Below are positions 1 through 5,297 of a DNA stretch of 5,297 nt, piece by piece. The notes under the pieces are model-generated. The model was not told the origin of the DNA. It searched no databases and worked only from the letters and a program-made list of their open reading frames with translations. How positions within the stretch are numbered: position 1 is the first letter of the stretch; every line of letters begins with the position of its first letter. The DNA is from CALMKX01 sp044869955 (GTDB lineage Bacteria > Acidobacteriota > Thermoanaerobaculia > Multivoradales > SZUA-115). The stretch lies in contig JBIOYC010000086.1 of NCBI GenBank assembly GCA_044869955.1, positions 1 to 5,297 of the forward strand, in the 5' to 3' direction. The position numbers and the translations under genes were made by a program.

Positions 1-88
1 CGCCCGCGCCCGGGAGCTGGTCACCGCCTGCGGCTACGGCCGCCGCGAGCGGGAGGTGCTTTGGTTGGCGGGGCGGGTGGAGGAATAG
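1..88 (+). CDS. 3' end of an unidentified plus-strand gene (partial)
   Basis: Reading from base 2, 28 sense codons run to a TAG stop at 86-88. The visible tail has the core residues ELVTACGYGRRERE and ends GRVEE. Of the 28 codons, 26 end in G or C, the same third-position bias as the confirmed genes here, while the other two plus-strand frames look like junk. The tail is charged, probably helical, and has no recognisable domain or membrane segment. I do not recognise the family; such tails end many cytoplasmic regulatory or TPR-type proteins, but that is a guess. The gene converges on uvrA, and its stop lies two bases before the repeat at 91. The call rests on codon bias and open frame over a short stretch, so it is moderate. 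Confidence 0.55.
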   Translation, partial: ARARELVTACGYGRREREVLWLAGRVEE

Positions 89-111
89 GACCCTCACCCC
101 TGCCCCTCGGA

Positions 112-135
112 CCCTGCCCTGAGCTCAACGAAGGG
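112..135. repeat. Possible fragment of another dispersed repeat in the left arm
   Basis: This stretch contains CCCTGCCCTGAGCTCAACGA followed by AGGG. It resembles the CTCAGGGCAGG...CCCTTCGA type of dispersed intergenic sequence seen in many high-GC bacterial genomes, here on the reverse strand. It has no counterpart in the right arm, and it lies where the left side of the composite palindrome is about 18 bases longer than the right. This suggests it was acquired after the outer arms formed. The family resemblance is from memory and the fragment is short. Confidence 0.35.
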
Positions 136-192
136 AGCCCGTCCACACCAACCCTCCGGGAGAGGGGTCCGGAGGCCGCTTCCTTCCCCGTC

Positions 193-272
193 GTCATTCC
201 CGCGCAAGCGGGAATCCATCTTGTCTTGGCATCGCTCAGGAGGGGATGGACCCCCGCTTTCGCGGGGGTGAC
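193..272. repeat. 80-bp inner palindrome with two hairpins, dRS3-like core
   Basis: The ends GTCA (193-196) and TGAC (269-272) are complementary. Within them are hairpin 1, with stem ATTCCCGC (196-203), loop GCAA and stem GCGGGAAT (208-215), and hairpin 2, with stem CCCCCGC (251-257), loop TTTC and stem GCGGGGG (262-268). TCCATC (215-220) pairs with GATGGA (245-250), so the whole can fold either as two tetraloop hairpins or as one long cruciform. Hairpin 1 fits the ATTCCC-N8-GGGAAT pattern of neisserial dRS3 repeats. Read through as protein it gives the VIPAQAGIH and DPRFRGGD peptides well known as spurious annotations of dispersed bacterial intergenic repeats. The family match is from memory; the structure is directly visible. 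Confidence 0.85.
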
Positions 273-296
273 AAAGAGCCATCGGACTCCGGCCTC

Positions 297-338
297 CCCC
301 TCTCCCGGAGGGATGGTGTGGGCGGGCCGGGAGAGGGG
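297..338. repeat. Perfect 12-bp stem hairpin within the right arm
   Basis: CCCCTCTCCCGG (297-308) and CCGGGAGAGGGG (327-338) are exact complements with an 18-nt loop. This lies 26 bp downstream of the uvrA stop in the direction of uvrA transcription. The first stem strand is also part of the 30-bp arm that pairs with 138-167, so local and long-range folds compete. There is no T tract on either side, so it is not a textbook intrinsic terminator, but it could stabilise the uvrA mRNA 3' end or impede polymerase. Confidence 0.7.
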
Positions 339-364
339 GAACGAGGGGGTGAGGGCTCCCGGCC

Positions 365-3223
365 TCAGCGCCGGGCGCGCTTCTTCTTGGCCGGCTCGGC
401 AACCGGGGCGCCGTCGAGCATCCGCTTCAGGTACTGGCCGGTGTAGCTCGCCTCGGCCTGCGCGACTTCTTCGGGAGTGCCCAGGGCCACCACCCGGCCG
501 CCATCGCGCCCGCCCGCCGGGCCGAGGTCGATCACCCAGTCGGCGGTCTTGATCACGTCCAGATTGTGCTCGATCACCAGCACCGTGTTGCCCAGCTCGA
601 CCAGCCGGTGCAGCAGGGCGAGCAGCTTGCCCACGTCGTCGAAGTGCAGGCCGGTGGTCGGCTCATCGAGCAGGTAGAGGGTTTTGCCCGTCGAGCGCTT
701 GCACAGCTCGCGGGAGAGCTTGACCCGCTGGGCCTCGCCGCCCGACAGGGTGGTAGCCGGCTGGCCGAGGCGGATGTAGCCCAGCCCGACCTCGTCGAGG
801 GTCGAGAGAATGCGCTCGACCGCCGGGATCGCGGTGAAGAACTGTCGCGCCTGCTCCACCGGCAGGTCGAGGATCTCGGCGATGTTCAGGCCCTTGTAGC
901 GCACTTGCAGCGTCTCACGGTCGTAGCGCTTGCCGCCGCAGACCTCGCAGGTCACGTAGATGTCGGGCAGGAAATGCATCTCGATCTTGATCTGCCCGTC
1001 GCCGCTGCACGCCTCGCAGCGGCCCCCCTTGACGTTGAAGGAGAAGCGCCCCGGGCCGTAGCCGCGGGTGCGGGCCTCCGGCACCATCGCCATCAGCGAG
1101 CGGATGTGATTGAAGACGTTGGTGTAGGTGGCCGGGTTGGAGCGCGGGGTGCGGCCGATCGGGCTCTGGTCGATGGCGATGATCTTGTCGAGCTGCTCGA
1201 GGCCGGTCATGCGGTCGTGCTCGCCCGGCTTGTCGCTCGCGCGGTAAAAGTGCCGGGCCAGGGCCTTGTAGAGGATCTCATTGATCAGCGTGCTCTTGCC
1301 CGAGCCGGAGACCCCGGTGACCACCGTGAAGGCGCCGATGGGGATCTCGACGTCGATGTTCTGCAGGTTGTTGTGGCGGGCGCCCAGGATCGCCAGGGGC
1401 TTGCCGCGACCGCTGCGGCGCTGGCTCGGCACGGTCACCTGTAGCTCGCCGCGGAGGTAGCGGCCGGTGAGCGAGGTCGGGTGGGCAGCGACCTGCTCCG
1501 GCGTGCCCTCGGCCACCGTCTCGCCGCCATGCACGCCGGCGCCGGGGCCGAGGTCGATGACCCAGTCGGCCGAGCGGATGGTGTCCTCGTCGTGCTCCAC
1601 CACCAGCACCGAGTTGCCCAGGTCGCGCATGCCCTGGAGGGTCTGGATCAGGCGGGCGTTGTCCTTCTGGTGCAGGCCGATCGAGGGCTCGTCGAGGACG
1701 TAGAGCACCCCCATCAGCTTCGAGCCGATCTGGGTGGCGAGGCGGATGCGCTGGCTCTCACCCCCCGAGAGGGTGGCGGAGGAGCGTTCGAGGGTGAGGT
1801 AGCCCACGCCGACGTCGTCCAGGAAGGTCAGTCGGTCGCGGATCTCTTGCAGCACCTTGCCGGCGATCTTGACCTCGCGCTCCGAGAGCTCCAGGCCGCC
1901 GATCCAGCCCTTGAGCTCGGCGACCGCCAGATGCGAGAGCTCGTCGATGGAGCGGCCGGCGAGCTTCACCGCCAGGGCCTCGGGCTTCAAGCGCCGGCCC
2001 TGGCAGGCCGGGCAGACGTTGATCGACATGTACTTCTCGATCTCGGCCCGCACTCCCGCCGACTCGCTCTCCCGGTAGCGCCGCTCGAGCAGGGGGATCA
2101 CCCCCTCGTAGGTGCCCCGCCAGCTGTAGCTCGACTTCTTGCCAGACAGCTCGAAGTTCAGCTCGCGGTCGCCGGCACCGTAGAGCACCGCCCGCTGGGC
2201 CACCTCGCTCAGCCGGTTCCACGGGGTCTTGAGGGTGAAGCCCATGTCCTCGGCGAGGGTGCCGATGATGCGCATGCGCCAGGAGCGGGAGCCCTCCGGC
2301 CAGGGGGCGATGGCGCCGGCGTCGATCGAGCGCTCGGGGTCGGGCACGATCTTCTCGACGTCCACGCCCATCAGGGAGCCGAGGCCCGAGCAGGTGGGGC
2401 AGGCGCCGTAGGGGCTGTTGAAAGAGAACAGCCGCGGGGTGACCTCGGAGAGGCCGCTGCCGCACTCCGAGCAGGAGTAGTTCTGCGACAGGGTCTCTTC
2501 CGGCGCGCCCTCGGGGGCGAGGACCACCAGCCCCTCCCCCACCTTGAGGGCGGTCTCGAGGGAATCGGCCAGCCGTTTCTCGATCCCCGGCTTGACCACC
2601 AGACGGTCCACCACCACGTCGATGGTGTGCTTCTTCTGCTTGTCGAGGGCCGGCAGCTCGCCGCCCAGGTCGATCAGCTCACCGTCCACCCGCGCCCGCA
2701 CGAAGCCCTCGCGGGACATCTGGGCCAGCTGCTTCTTGTACTCCCCCTTCTTGCCCCGCACGAAGGGGCCGTAGAGCACCAGCCTGGTGCTCTCCGCCAA
2801 GGCCATCACCCGGTCGACCATCTGCTGCACGGTCTGGGGGCGGATCACCTTGCCGCAGCTCGGGCAGTGCGGCACGCCGACCGAGGCGAAGAGCAAGCGT
2901 AGGTAGTCGTGGATCTCGGTGACCGTGCCGACGGTGGAGCGGGGGTTCTTGGAGACCGACTTCTGCTCGATCGAAATGGCCGGCGAGAGGCCCTCGATCG
3001 AGTCGACGTCCGGCTTCTCCATCTGCTCCAGGAATTGCCGGGCATAGGCCGAGAGGGACTCGACGTAGCGCCGCTGGCCTTCGGCGAAAAGGGTGTCGAA
3101 GGCCAGGGAGGACTTGCCCGACCCGGACACCCCGGTGATCACCACCAACCGGTTGCGGGGGATCTCGAGGTGGAGGTTCTTGAGGTTGTGCTCGCGAGCG
3201 CCGCGGACGACGATCCAATCCAT
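365..3223 (-). CDS. uvrA: UvrABC system protein A (excinuclease ABC subunit A)
   Basis: UvrA is the cytoplasmic ATPase dimer that finds bulky DNA lesions, loads UvrB and then leaves, in nucleotide excision repair. The 952-residue product shows the full duplicated ABC layout. First half: Walker A GVSGSGKSS (31-39, K37), a zinc module with Cys 251, 254, 275 and 278, signature LSGGESQR (485-492), Walker B YVLDEP (508-513) and switch His544. Second half: Walker A GVSGSGKST (637-645, K643), zinc module with Cys 736, 739, 759 and 762, signature LSGGEAQR (826-833), Walker B LLDEP (851-855) and His886. Extra CxxC pairs lie at 120-123 and 404-407. A basic tail (AKKKRARR) ends the protein. Length is typical (E. 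coli about 940). The ATG at 3223 is preferred because MDWIVVRGAREHNLKNL matches the usual UvrA N-terminus; an upstream TTG at 3256 would add 11 atypical residues. There is no clear Shine-Dalgarno. uvrB is not in the window. Confidence 0.98.
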   Translation of the reverse strand: MDWIVVRGAREHNLKNLHLEIPRNRLVVITGVSGSGKSSLAFDTLFAEGQRRYVESLSAYARQFLEQMEKPDVDSIEGLSPAISIEQKSVSKNPRSTVGTVTEIHDYLRLLFASVGVPHCPSCGKVIRPQTVQQMVDRVMALAESTRLVLYGPFVRGKKGEYKKQLAQMSREGFVRARVDGELIDLGGELPALDKQKKHTIDVVVDRLVVKPGIEKRLADSLETALKVGEGLVVLAPEGAPEETLSQNYSCSECGSGLSEVTPRLFSFNSPYGACPTCSGLGSLMGVDVEKIVPDPERSIDAGAIAPWPEGSRSWRMRIIGTLAEDMGFTLKTPWNRLSEVAQRAVLYGAGDRELNFELSGKKSSYSWRGTYEGVIPLLERRYRESESAGVRAEIEKYMSINVCPACQGRRLKPEALAVKLAGRSIDELSHLAVAELKGWIGGLELSEREVKIAGKVLQEIRDRLTFLDDVGVGYLTLERSSATLSGGESQRIRLATQIGSKLMGVLYVLDEPSIGLHQKDNARLIQTLQGMRDLGNSVLVVEHDEDTIRSADWVIDLGPGAGVHGGETVAEGTPEQVAAHPTSLTGRYLRGELQVTVPSQRRSGRGKPLAILGARHNNLQNIDVEIPIGAFTVVTGVSGSGKSTLINEILYKALARHFYRASDKPGEHDRMTGLEQLDKIIAIDQSPIGRTPRSNPATYTNVFNHIRSLMAMVPEARTRGYGPGRFSFNVKGGRCEACSGDGQIKIEMHFLPDIYVTCEVCGGKRYDRETLQVRYKGLNIAEILDLPVEQARQFFTAIPAVERILSTLDEVGLGYIRLGQPATTLSGGEAQRVKLSRELCKRSTGKTLYLLDEPTTGLHFDDVGKLLALLHRLVELGNTVLVIEHNLDVIKTADWVIDLGPAGGRDGGRVVALGTPEEVAQAEASYTGQYLKRMLDGAPVAEPAKKKRARR

Positions 3224-3256
3224 GGGACGGGCGACTGTAGCATAAACAAGACGCAA

Positions 3257-3282
3257 GAGGCCCCCAGTATCCCGGGGGCCTC
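3257..3282 (-). terminator. Terminator-like hairpin after the hydrolase gene
   Basis: A perfect 9-bp stem, GAGGCCCCC (3257-3265) with GGGGGCCTC (3274-3282), encloses an 8-nt loop, starting 25 bases after the hydrolase stop on the minus strand. It is followed on that strand by TTGCGTCTTGTTT, which is T-rich but not a continuous T tract. It most likely ends transcription of the FadL-like/hydrolase unit, perhaps incompletely. The end of the stem lies only 33 bases before the uvrA ATG, so a uvrA promoter would have to overlap or closely follow it. Confidence 0.65.
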
Positions 3283-3307
3283 GAGGTCGGCCGGAGCTGG
3301 GACGGGC

Positions 3308-4753
3308 CTAGCCGTCGGCGTTGGGGCGGTTGCGGTCGGGGCGCTTGGCCGGCGTGTCCGGACGGTCACCGGTGGGACCCGGACCGCCGGTGGGCCCTTC
3401 GTCCTGACCCCGCTGGCGCAGGATCTCGAGCAGCCGCTCGGTCGAGGGCGTACGCAGGCTGCGGCGCAGGCTCTCGTAGGCCGCTTCCGAGAACACGAAG
3501 TCCTTGGCTACCGCCGCCGAGCCCGTGAAGGTGCCCGCCGAGGCGTCGCTGCCGAAGGTGAACCGGAAGAGGTCCACCAGCTCGATGTCGGTGTCGAAGC
3601 GCTCGTTGATCGCCTTGATGAACTCGTTGGCGGTGAAGGCGTAGCCGAACGGCGTAGGGTGCACGCCGTCGTAGGAGAAGATGCCACCGGTGAGGAACGC
3701 AGACGAGTACTCGATGCCGGCGATGTCCAGGCCCTCGGCGGCAATCTCACCGAACACCGCGTTCATGTCCACCAGGGCCGCTCCGGCGTCCGACGCCACC
3801 TGCCGGATCACGTTGTTGTAGGCCATCACTCGGGCGTTCAGCGTGGCCAGCTCGGCGCCGTCGAGGAAGAACTGGGTGCCGAGGGGCTGGCCGGTGCCGC
3901 CGGGCAGGAAGCTCGGGATGCCGATGCCCATGGACAGCGGCGTGGTGGCGGTGAGCAGCACCCGGTCGGTCGGCGCCAGGGGGCCGTTCGGGCCGAGCAG
4001 ACGCACCGGCTGACCGTTGACCAGCACCGGCTGCTGGGTGGTGGGGTTGACCACCACCGGCGGCAGCGTGGTGACGAAGGGGATCCCTGTGACGTTCGGG
4101 ATGTTGGCGATCGCCATGTTGGCACCGGCGGCGCGGATGGGGCCGACGATGGCGCGCAGCTGCTGGTCGAACTGCGCGACCGGGGTCAGCGTCACCCCGT
4201 CGATCACGATGCCGCTGGTGGCGGCGCCCAGCACGTCGTTGTTGCCGATCCACAGCGTGACGAAGGTCGGTTGCAGCAGCAAGGCCTGCTGGAGAGCCGA
4301 GGCATTGCCGAAGCCGGGCGGCCGCAGGATCAGGTCCACCAGCCCGTTGCCGGTCGGGTTGGTGAGCACGTCGCGCACCCGGAAGCCGGGCACGGCCAGG
4401 TTGTCGTAGGGCCGCTGCAACCCGAGGTTCAGCGGCAGTCCGTTGGTGTTGGACTTGGGGGCGATCAGCAGCGGCCGCAGGCTGACCAGGTCGAGCAGGG
4501 GCGGGATGCCGGGAGTCCCCACCCGAGGCTGCTGAAAATCGGCGCGGCCGCCGGCCTGGGTGTTGATCAGGGCCGGATAGCTGTTGCGCTGAACCTCGTC
4601 GATCAGGCCGCCGCTCATGAAAGCGGCGGTCAGACTGTCGCCGAGGGCGACGTAACGGGTGAAATTCGCTCCCTGTGCGAAGGACGAGGGCGCGGCGAGG
4701 GCTGCCACCGCCAGGGCGGTGGCGAGCCGGCGAATCATGCGTTGGCCGGACAT
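3308..4753 (-). CDS. Secreted SGNH/GDSL-family hydrolase (esterase/lipase-like)
   Basis: This 481-residue protein is predicted to be an exported ester hydrolase; its substrate is unknown. The N-terminus has basic residues (QRMIRR), a hydrophobic Ala/Leu/Val stretch and a likely signal peptidase site after SFA (residue 26). Block I is VALGDSLTA with the nucleophile Ser40. Block II is NLAVPGFRVRDV with oxyanion Gly123. Block III is WIGNND with Asn172. Block V is YDGVHPTPFGY with Asp362 and His365. All four SGNH catalytic positions are therefore present. Residues 221-300 form a Pro/Gly/Thr-rich insertion between blocks III and V, and residues 448-481 are a Pro/Gly/Arg/Asp-rich tail that looks disordered. 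No anchor, lipobox or autotransporter barrel is visible, so a periplasmic or secreted location is inferred. The start at 4753 is supported by a strong Shine-Dalgarno; Met6 has none. The gene follows the FadL-like gene by 49 bp, suggesting an operon. Confidence 0.92.
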   Translation of the reverse strand: MSGQRMIRRLATALAVAALAAPSSFAQGANFTRYVALGDSLTAAFMSGGLIDEVQRNSYPALINTQAGGRADFQQPRVGTPGIPPLLDLVSLRPLLIAPKSNTNGLPLNLGLQRPYDNLAVPGFRVRDVLTNPTGNGLVDLILRPPGFGNASALQQALLLQPTFVTLWIGNNDVLGAATSGIVIDGVTLTPVAQFDQQLRAIVGPIRAAGANMAIANIPNVTGIPFVTTLPPVVVNPTTQQPVLVNGQPVRLLGPNGPLAPTDRVLLTATTPLSMGIGIPSFLPGGTGQPLGTQFFLDGAELATLNARVMAYNNVIRQVASDAGAALVDMNAVFGEIAAEGLDIAGIEYSSAFLTGGIFSYDGVHPTPFGYAFTANEFIKAINERFDTDIELVDLFRFTFGSDASAGTFTGSAAVAKDFVFSEAAYESLRRSLRTPSTERLLEILRQRGQDEGPTGGPGPTGDRPDTPAKRPDRNRPNADG

Positions 4754-4803
4754 GACGGCTCCTCCATGAGCTTGCTGAGCATCGGGTTGGTCGAGCTGGA
4801 CAT
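4735..4803 (-). CDS. Possible 22-codon overlapping mini-ORF (doubtful)
   Basis: An ATG at 4803 overlaps the TGA stop of the FadL-like gene as TGATG. The frame runs MSSSTNPMLSKLMEEPSCP and three more residues to a TGA at 4737-4735, which overlaps the hydrolase's internal Met6 codon as ATGA. The first 15 codons all end in G or C. The reading frame differs from both neighbours. There is no Shine-Dalgarno of its own and no recognisable product. It may be chance in GC-rich DNA, or a coupling device that carries ribosomes from one gene to the next across the hydrolase ribosome-binding site. Confidence 0.15.
   Translation of the reverse strand: MSSSTNPMLSKLMEEPSCPANA
4760..4765 (-). promoter_or_regulatory. 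Shine-Dalgarno site of the hydrolase gene
   Basis: GGAGGA on the minus strand lies six bases before the ATG at 4753. It is the strongest ribosome-binding match seen in the window and fixes the hydrolase start at 4753 rather than at the in-frame ATG at 4738, which has no such site. Confidence 0.8.
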
Positions 4804-5297
4804 CAGAAGCTGGCGGTCAGGCCGAGCAGCCAGGCGTTCGTTTCGTAGGTGCCGAAGAAATCGTCGATGTTGGTCCGGGTGGTGCGCTCGTCGAACTGCA
4901 AGTACATGAGGGCGCCGTCGAAGCTGAAGCGGTCGCCCTTGTGGCCGTAGCCGATGGTCACGCCGTTGCGGTTGGCGTCGGGCAGCAGGGGGCTGACCGT
5001 CTCCTCCGGCTGGGGCGACTCGTCGTAGACGTAGCCGAGGCGCAGCTGGCCGGTGCTCGAAAGGTCCCAGCGGAAGCCGATGCGATAGTTGTAGGCGTCG
5101 TCCCAGTTCTCGGGCAGGGTGCTCGAGAGGGTCGGGTTCTCGGTGAAGGTGATCTGCACCTGGTCGAAGCTCGACCAGCCGGTCCAGTTGGCGTCGAGCT
5201 CGAGGAGCATCGAGGGCGACAGCGCAATGGCGACGCCGAAGCTCGCCATGTCGGGAAACTCCACCGAGGTCTCGATCGGCAGATCCTGGTTGAAGGG
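4803..5297 (-). CDS. FadL/OmpP1/TodX-family outer-membrane transport protein, C-terminal part
   Basis: The frame is open from the window edge (PFNQDLPIETSVEFPDM) to a TGA at 4805-4803, giving the last 164 residues; the 5' end is outside. Family-typical strand and loop motifs appear in order: NWTGWSSFD (37-45), PENWDDAYNYRIG (62-74), GYVYDESPQP (88-97) and LLPDANRN (104-111), then alternating beta-barrel strands ending WLLGLTASF. The C-terminal Phe is the usual signal for BAM-mediated outer-membrane insertion. FadL-type proteins move long-chain fatty acids or other hydrophobic molecules such as aromatics across the outer membrane through a 14-strand barrel; the specificity-determining N-terminal hatch is not visible here, so the substrate cannot be assigned. 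A GTG at 5264 could be mistaken for a start but lies inside the conserved region. The gene lies immediately upstream of the SGNH hydrolase. Confidence 0.9.
   Translation of the reverse strand, partial: PFNQDLPIETSVEFPDMASFGVAIALSPSMLLELDANWTGWSSFDQVQITFTENPTLSSTLPENWDDAYNYRIGFRWDLSSTGQLRLGYVYDESPQPEETVSPLLPDANRNGVTIGYGHKGDRFSFDGALMYLQFDERTTRTNIDDFFGTYETNAWLLGLTASF

Larger units (their letters stand above)
91..355. repeat. Composite nested palindrome filling the gap between convergent genes
   Basis: Three layers of inverted repeat are stacked here. The outer arms CCCTCACCCC (91-100) and GGGGTGAGGG (346-355) are perfect 10-bp complements. The middle arms at 138-167 and 297-326 are 30 bp each and complementary at 28 of 30 positions; an 8-bp GGAGGCCG/CGGCCTCC pair (171-178 and 290-297) continues the left arm inward after three unmatched bases. 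The inner palindrome spans 193-272. The middle and inner layers share one centre near 232, while the outer layer is centred near 223 because the left side carries about 18 extra bases. No target-site duplication and no transposase are visible. The element begins two bases after the left gene's stop and ends nine bases from the uvrA stop. It is non-coding: stray open frames through it are artefacts of its GC content. Confidence 0.85.

Noticed and set aside
91..355. CRISPR array
   Set aside because: The repeats are inverted rather than direct, with no regular spacers and no cas genes.
94..402. Minus-strand open frame across the repeat region
   Set aside because: It overlaps the uvrA C-terminus out of frame and translates the dispersed repeat; composition is Arg/Pro/Ser/Gly-rich.
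61..552. Plus-strand open frame across the repeat region
   Set aside because: It starts at a TTG inside the tail of the left gene, reads through the palindromes (giving the known spurious VIPAQAGIH peptide) and runs antisense into uvrA.
566..1444. Plus-strand open frame of 292 codons
   Set aside because: Antisense shadow of the C-terminal half of uvrA; no motifs and typical GC-rich antisense composition.
1758..2465. Minus-strand open frame of 235 codons
   Set aside because: It lies inside uvrA in another frame and has Arg/Pro/Gly-rich composition without motifs.
1481..2902. Plus-strand open frame of 473 codons
   Set aside because: It lies wholly antisense to uvrA, whose frame is confirmed by many motifs. 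The translation is low-complexity Ala/Leu/His/Gly with no recognisable fold.
3224..3256. TTG start at 3256 extending UvrA by 11 residues
   Set aside because: The extension (MRLVYATVARP) is absent from the usual UvrA N-terminus and would begin directly next to the terminator-like stem.
2909..4909. Long plus-strand open frame of 666 codons
   Set aside because: It is antisense to the hydrolase, part of uvrA and the FadL-like gene. Its translation is rich in His, Arg, Gly, Asp and Val with no domain, as expected of antisense frames in high-GC genes.
1..5297. tRNA, rRNA, riboswitch or insertion-sequence transposase
   Set aside because: No cloverleaf-like segment, rRNA-like sequence, known riboswitch core or transposase motif was seen on either strand by eye.

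Overview
This 5.3-kb window is very GC-rich, and its genes use G or C at almost every third codon position. It encodes an outer-membrane beta-barrel protein, so the source is a diderm (Gram-negative-type) bacterium. The gene content and protein style would fit Acidobacteriota (for example the Thermoanaerobaculia) or a myxobacterial/deltaproteobacterial lineage. That placement is an impression from the sequences, not a phylogenetic result.

Layout from left to right. Positions 1-88 hold the last 28 codons of an unidentified plus-strand gene. Positions 89-364 form a 276-bp gap between two convergent genes. The gap is almost completely filled by a composite nested palindrome (91-355) built from short dispersed-repeat-type sequences. 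Positions 365-3223 (minus) encode a complete, canonical UvrA, the damage-recognition ATPase of nucleotide excision repair. Positions 3224-3307 hold a terminator-like hairpin and the uvrA upstream region. Positions 3308-4753 (minus) encode a secreted SGNH/GDSL-family hydrolase with all expected catalytic motifs and a signal peptide. Positions 4803-5297 (minus) encode the C-terminal 164 residues of a FadL/OmpP1/TodX-family outer-membrane transporter whose 5' part lies beyond the window.

The FadL-like gene and the hydrolase gene are 49 bp apart on the same strand and look like one transcription unit. An exported esterase/lipase releasing acyl chains and a channel importing hydrophobic substrates would be a sensible pair, but the substrate is unknown. 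The hairpin after the hydrolase probably ends that unit, so uvrA is likely transcribed separately.

The least ordinary part of the window is the repeat at 91-355. It has a dRS3-like hairpin pair at its core, 30-bp inverted arms sharing the same centre of symmetry, and outer 10-bp arms shifted by an extra segment on the left. I see no defence system, CRISPR array, tRNA, rRNA, transposase or clear evidence of an undescribed multi-gene system.
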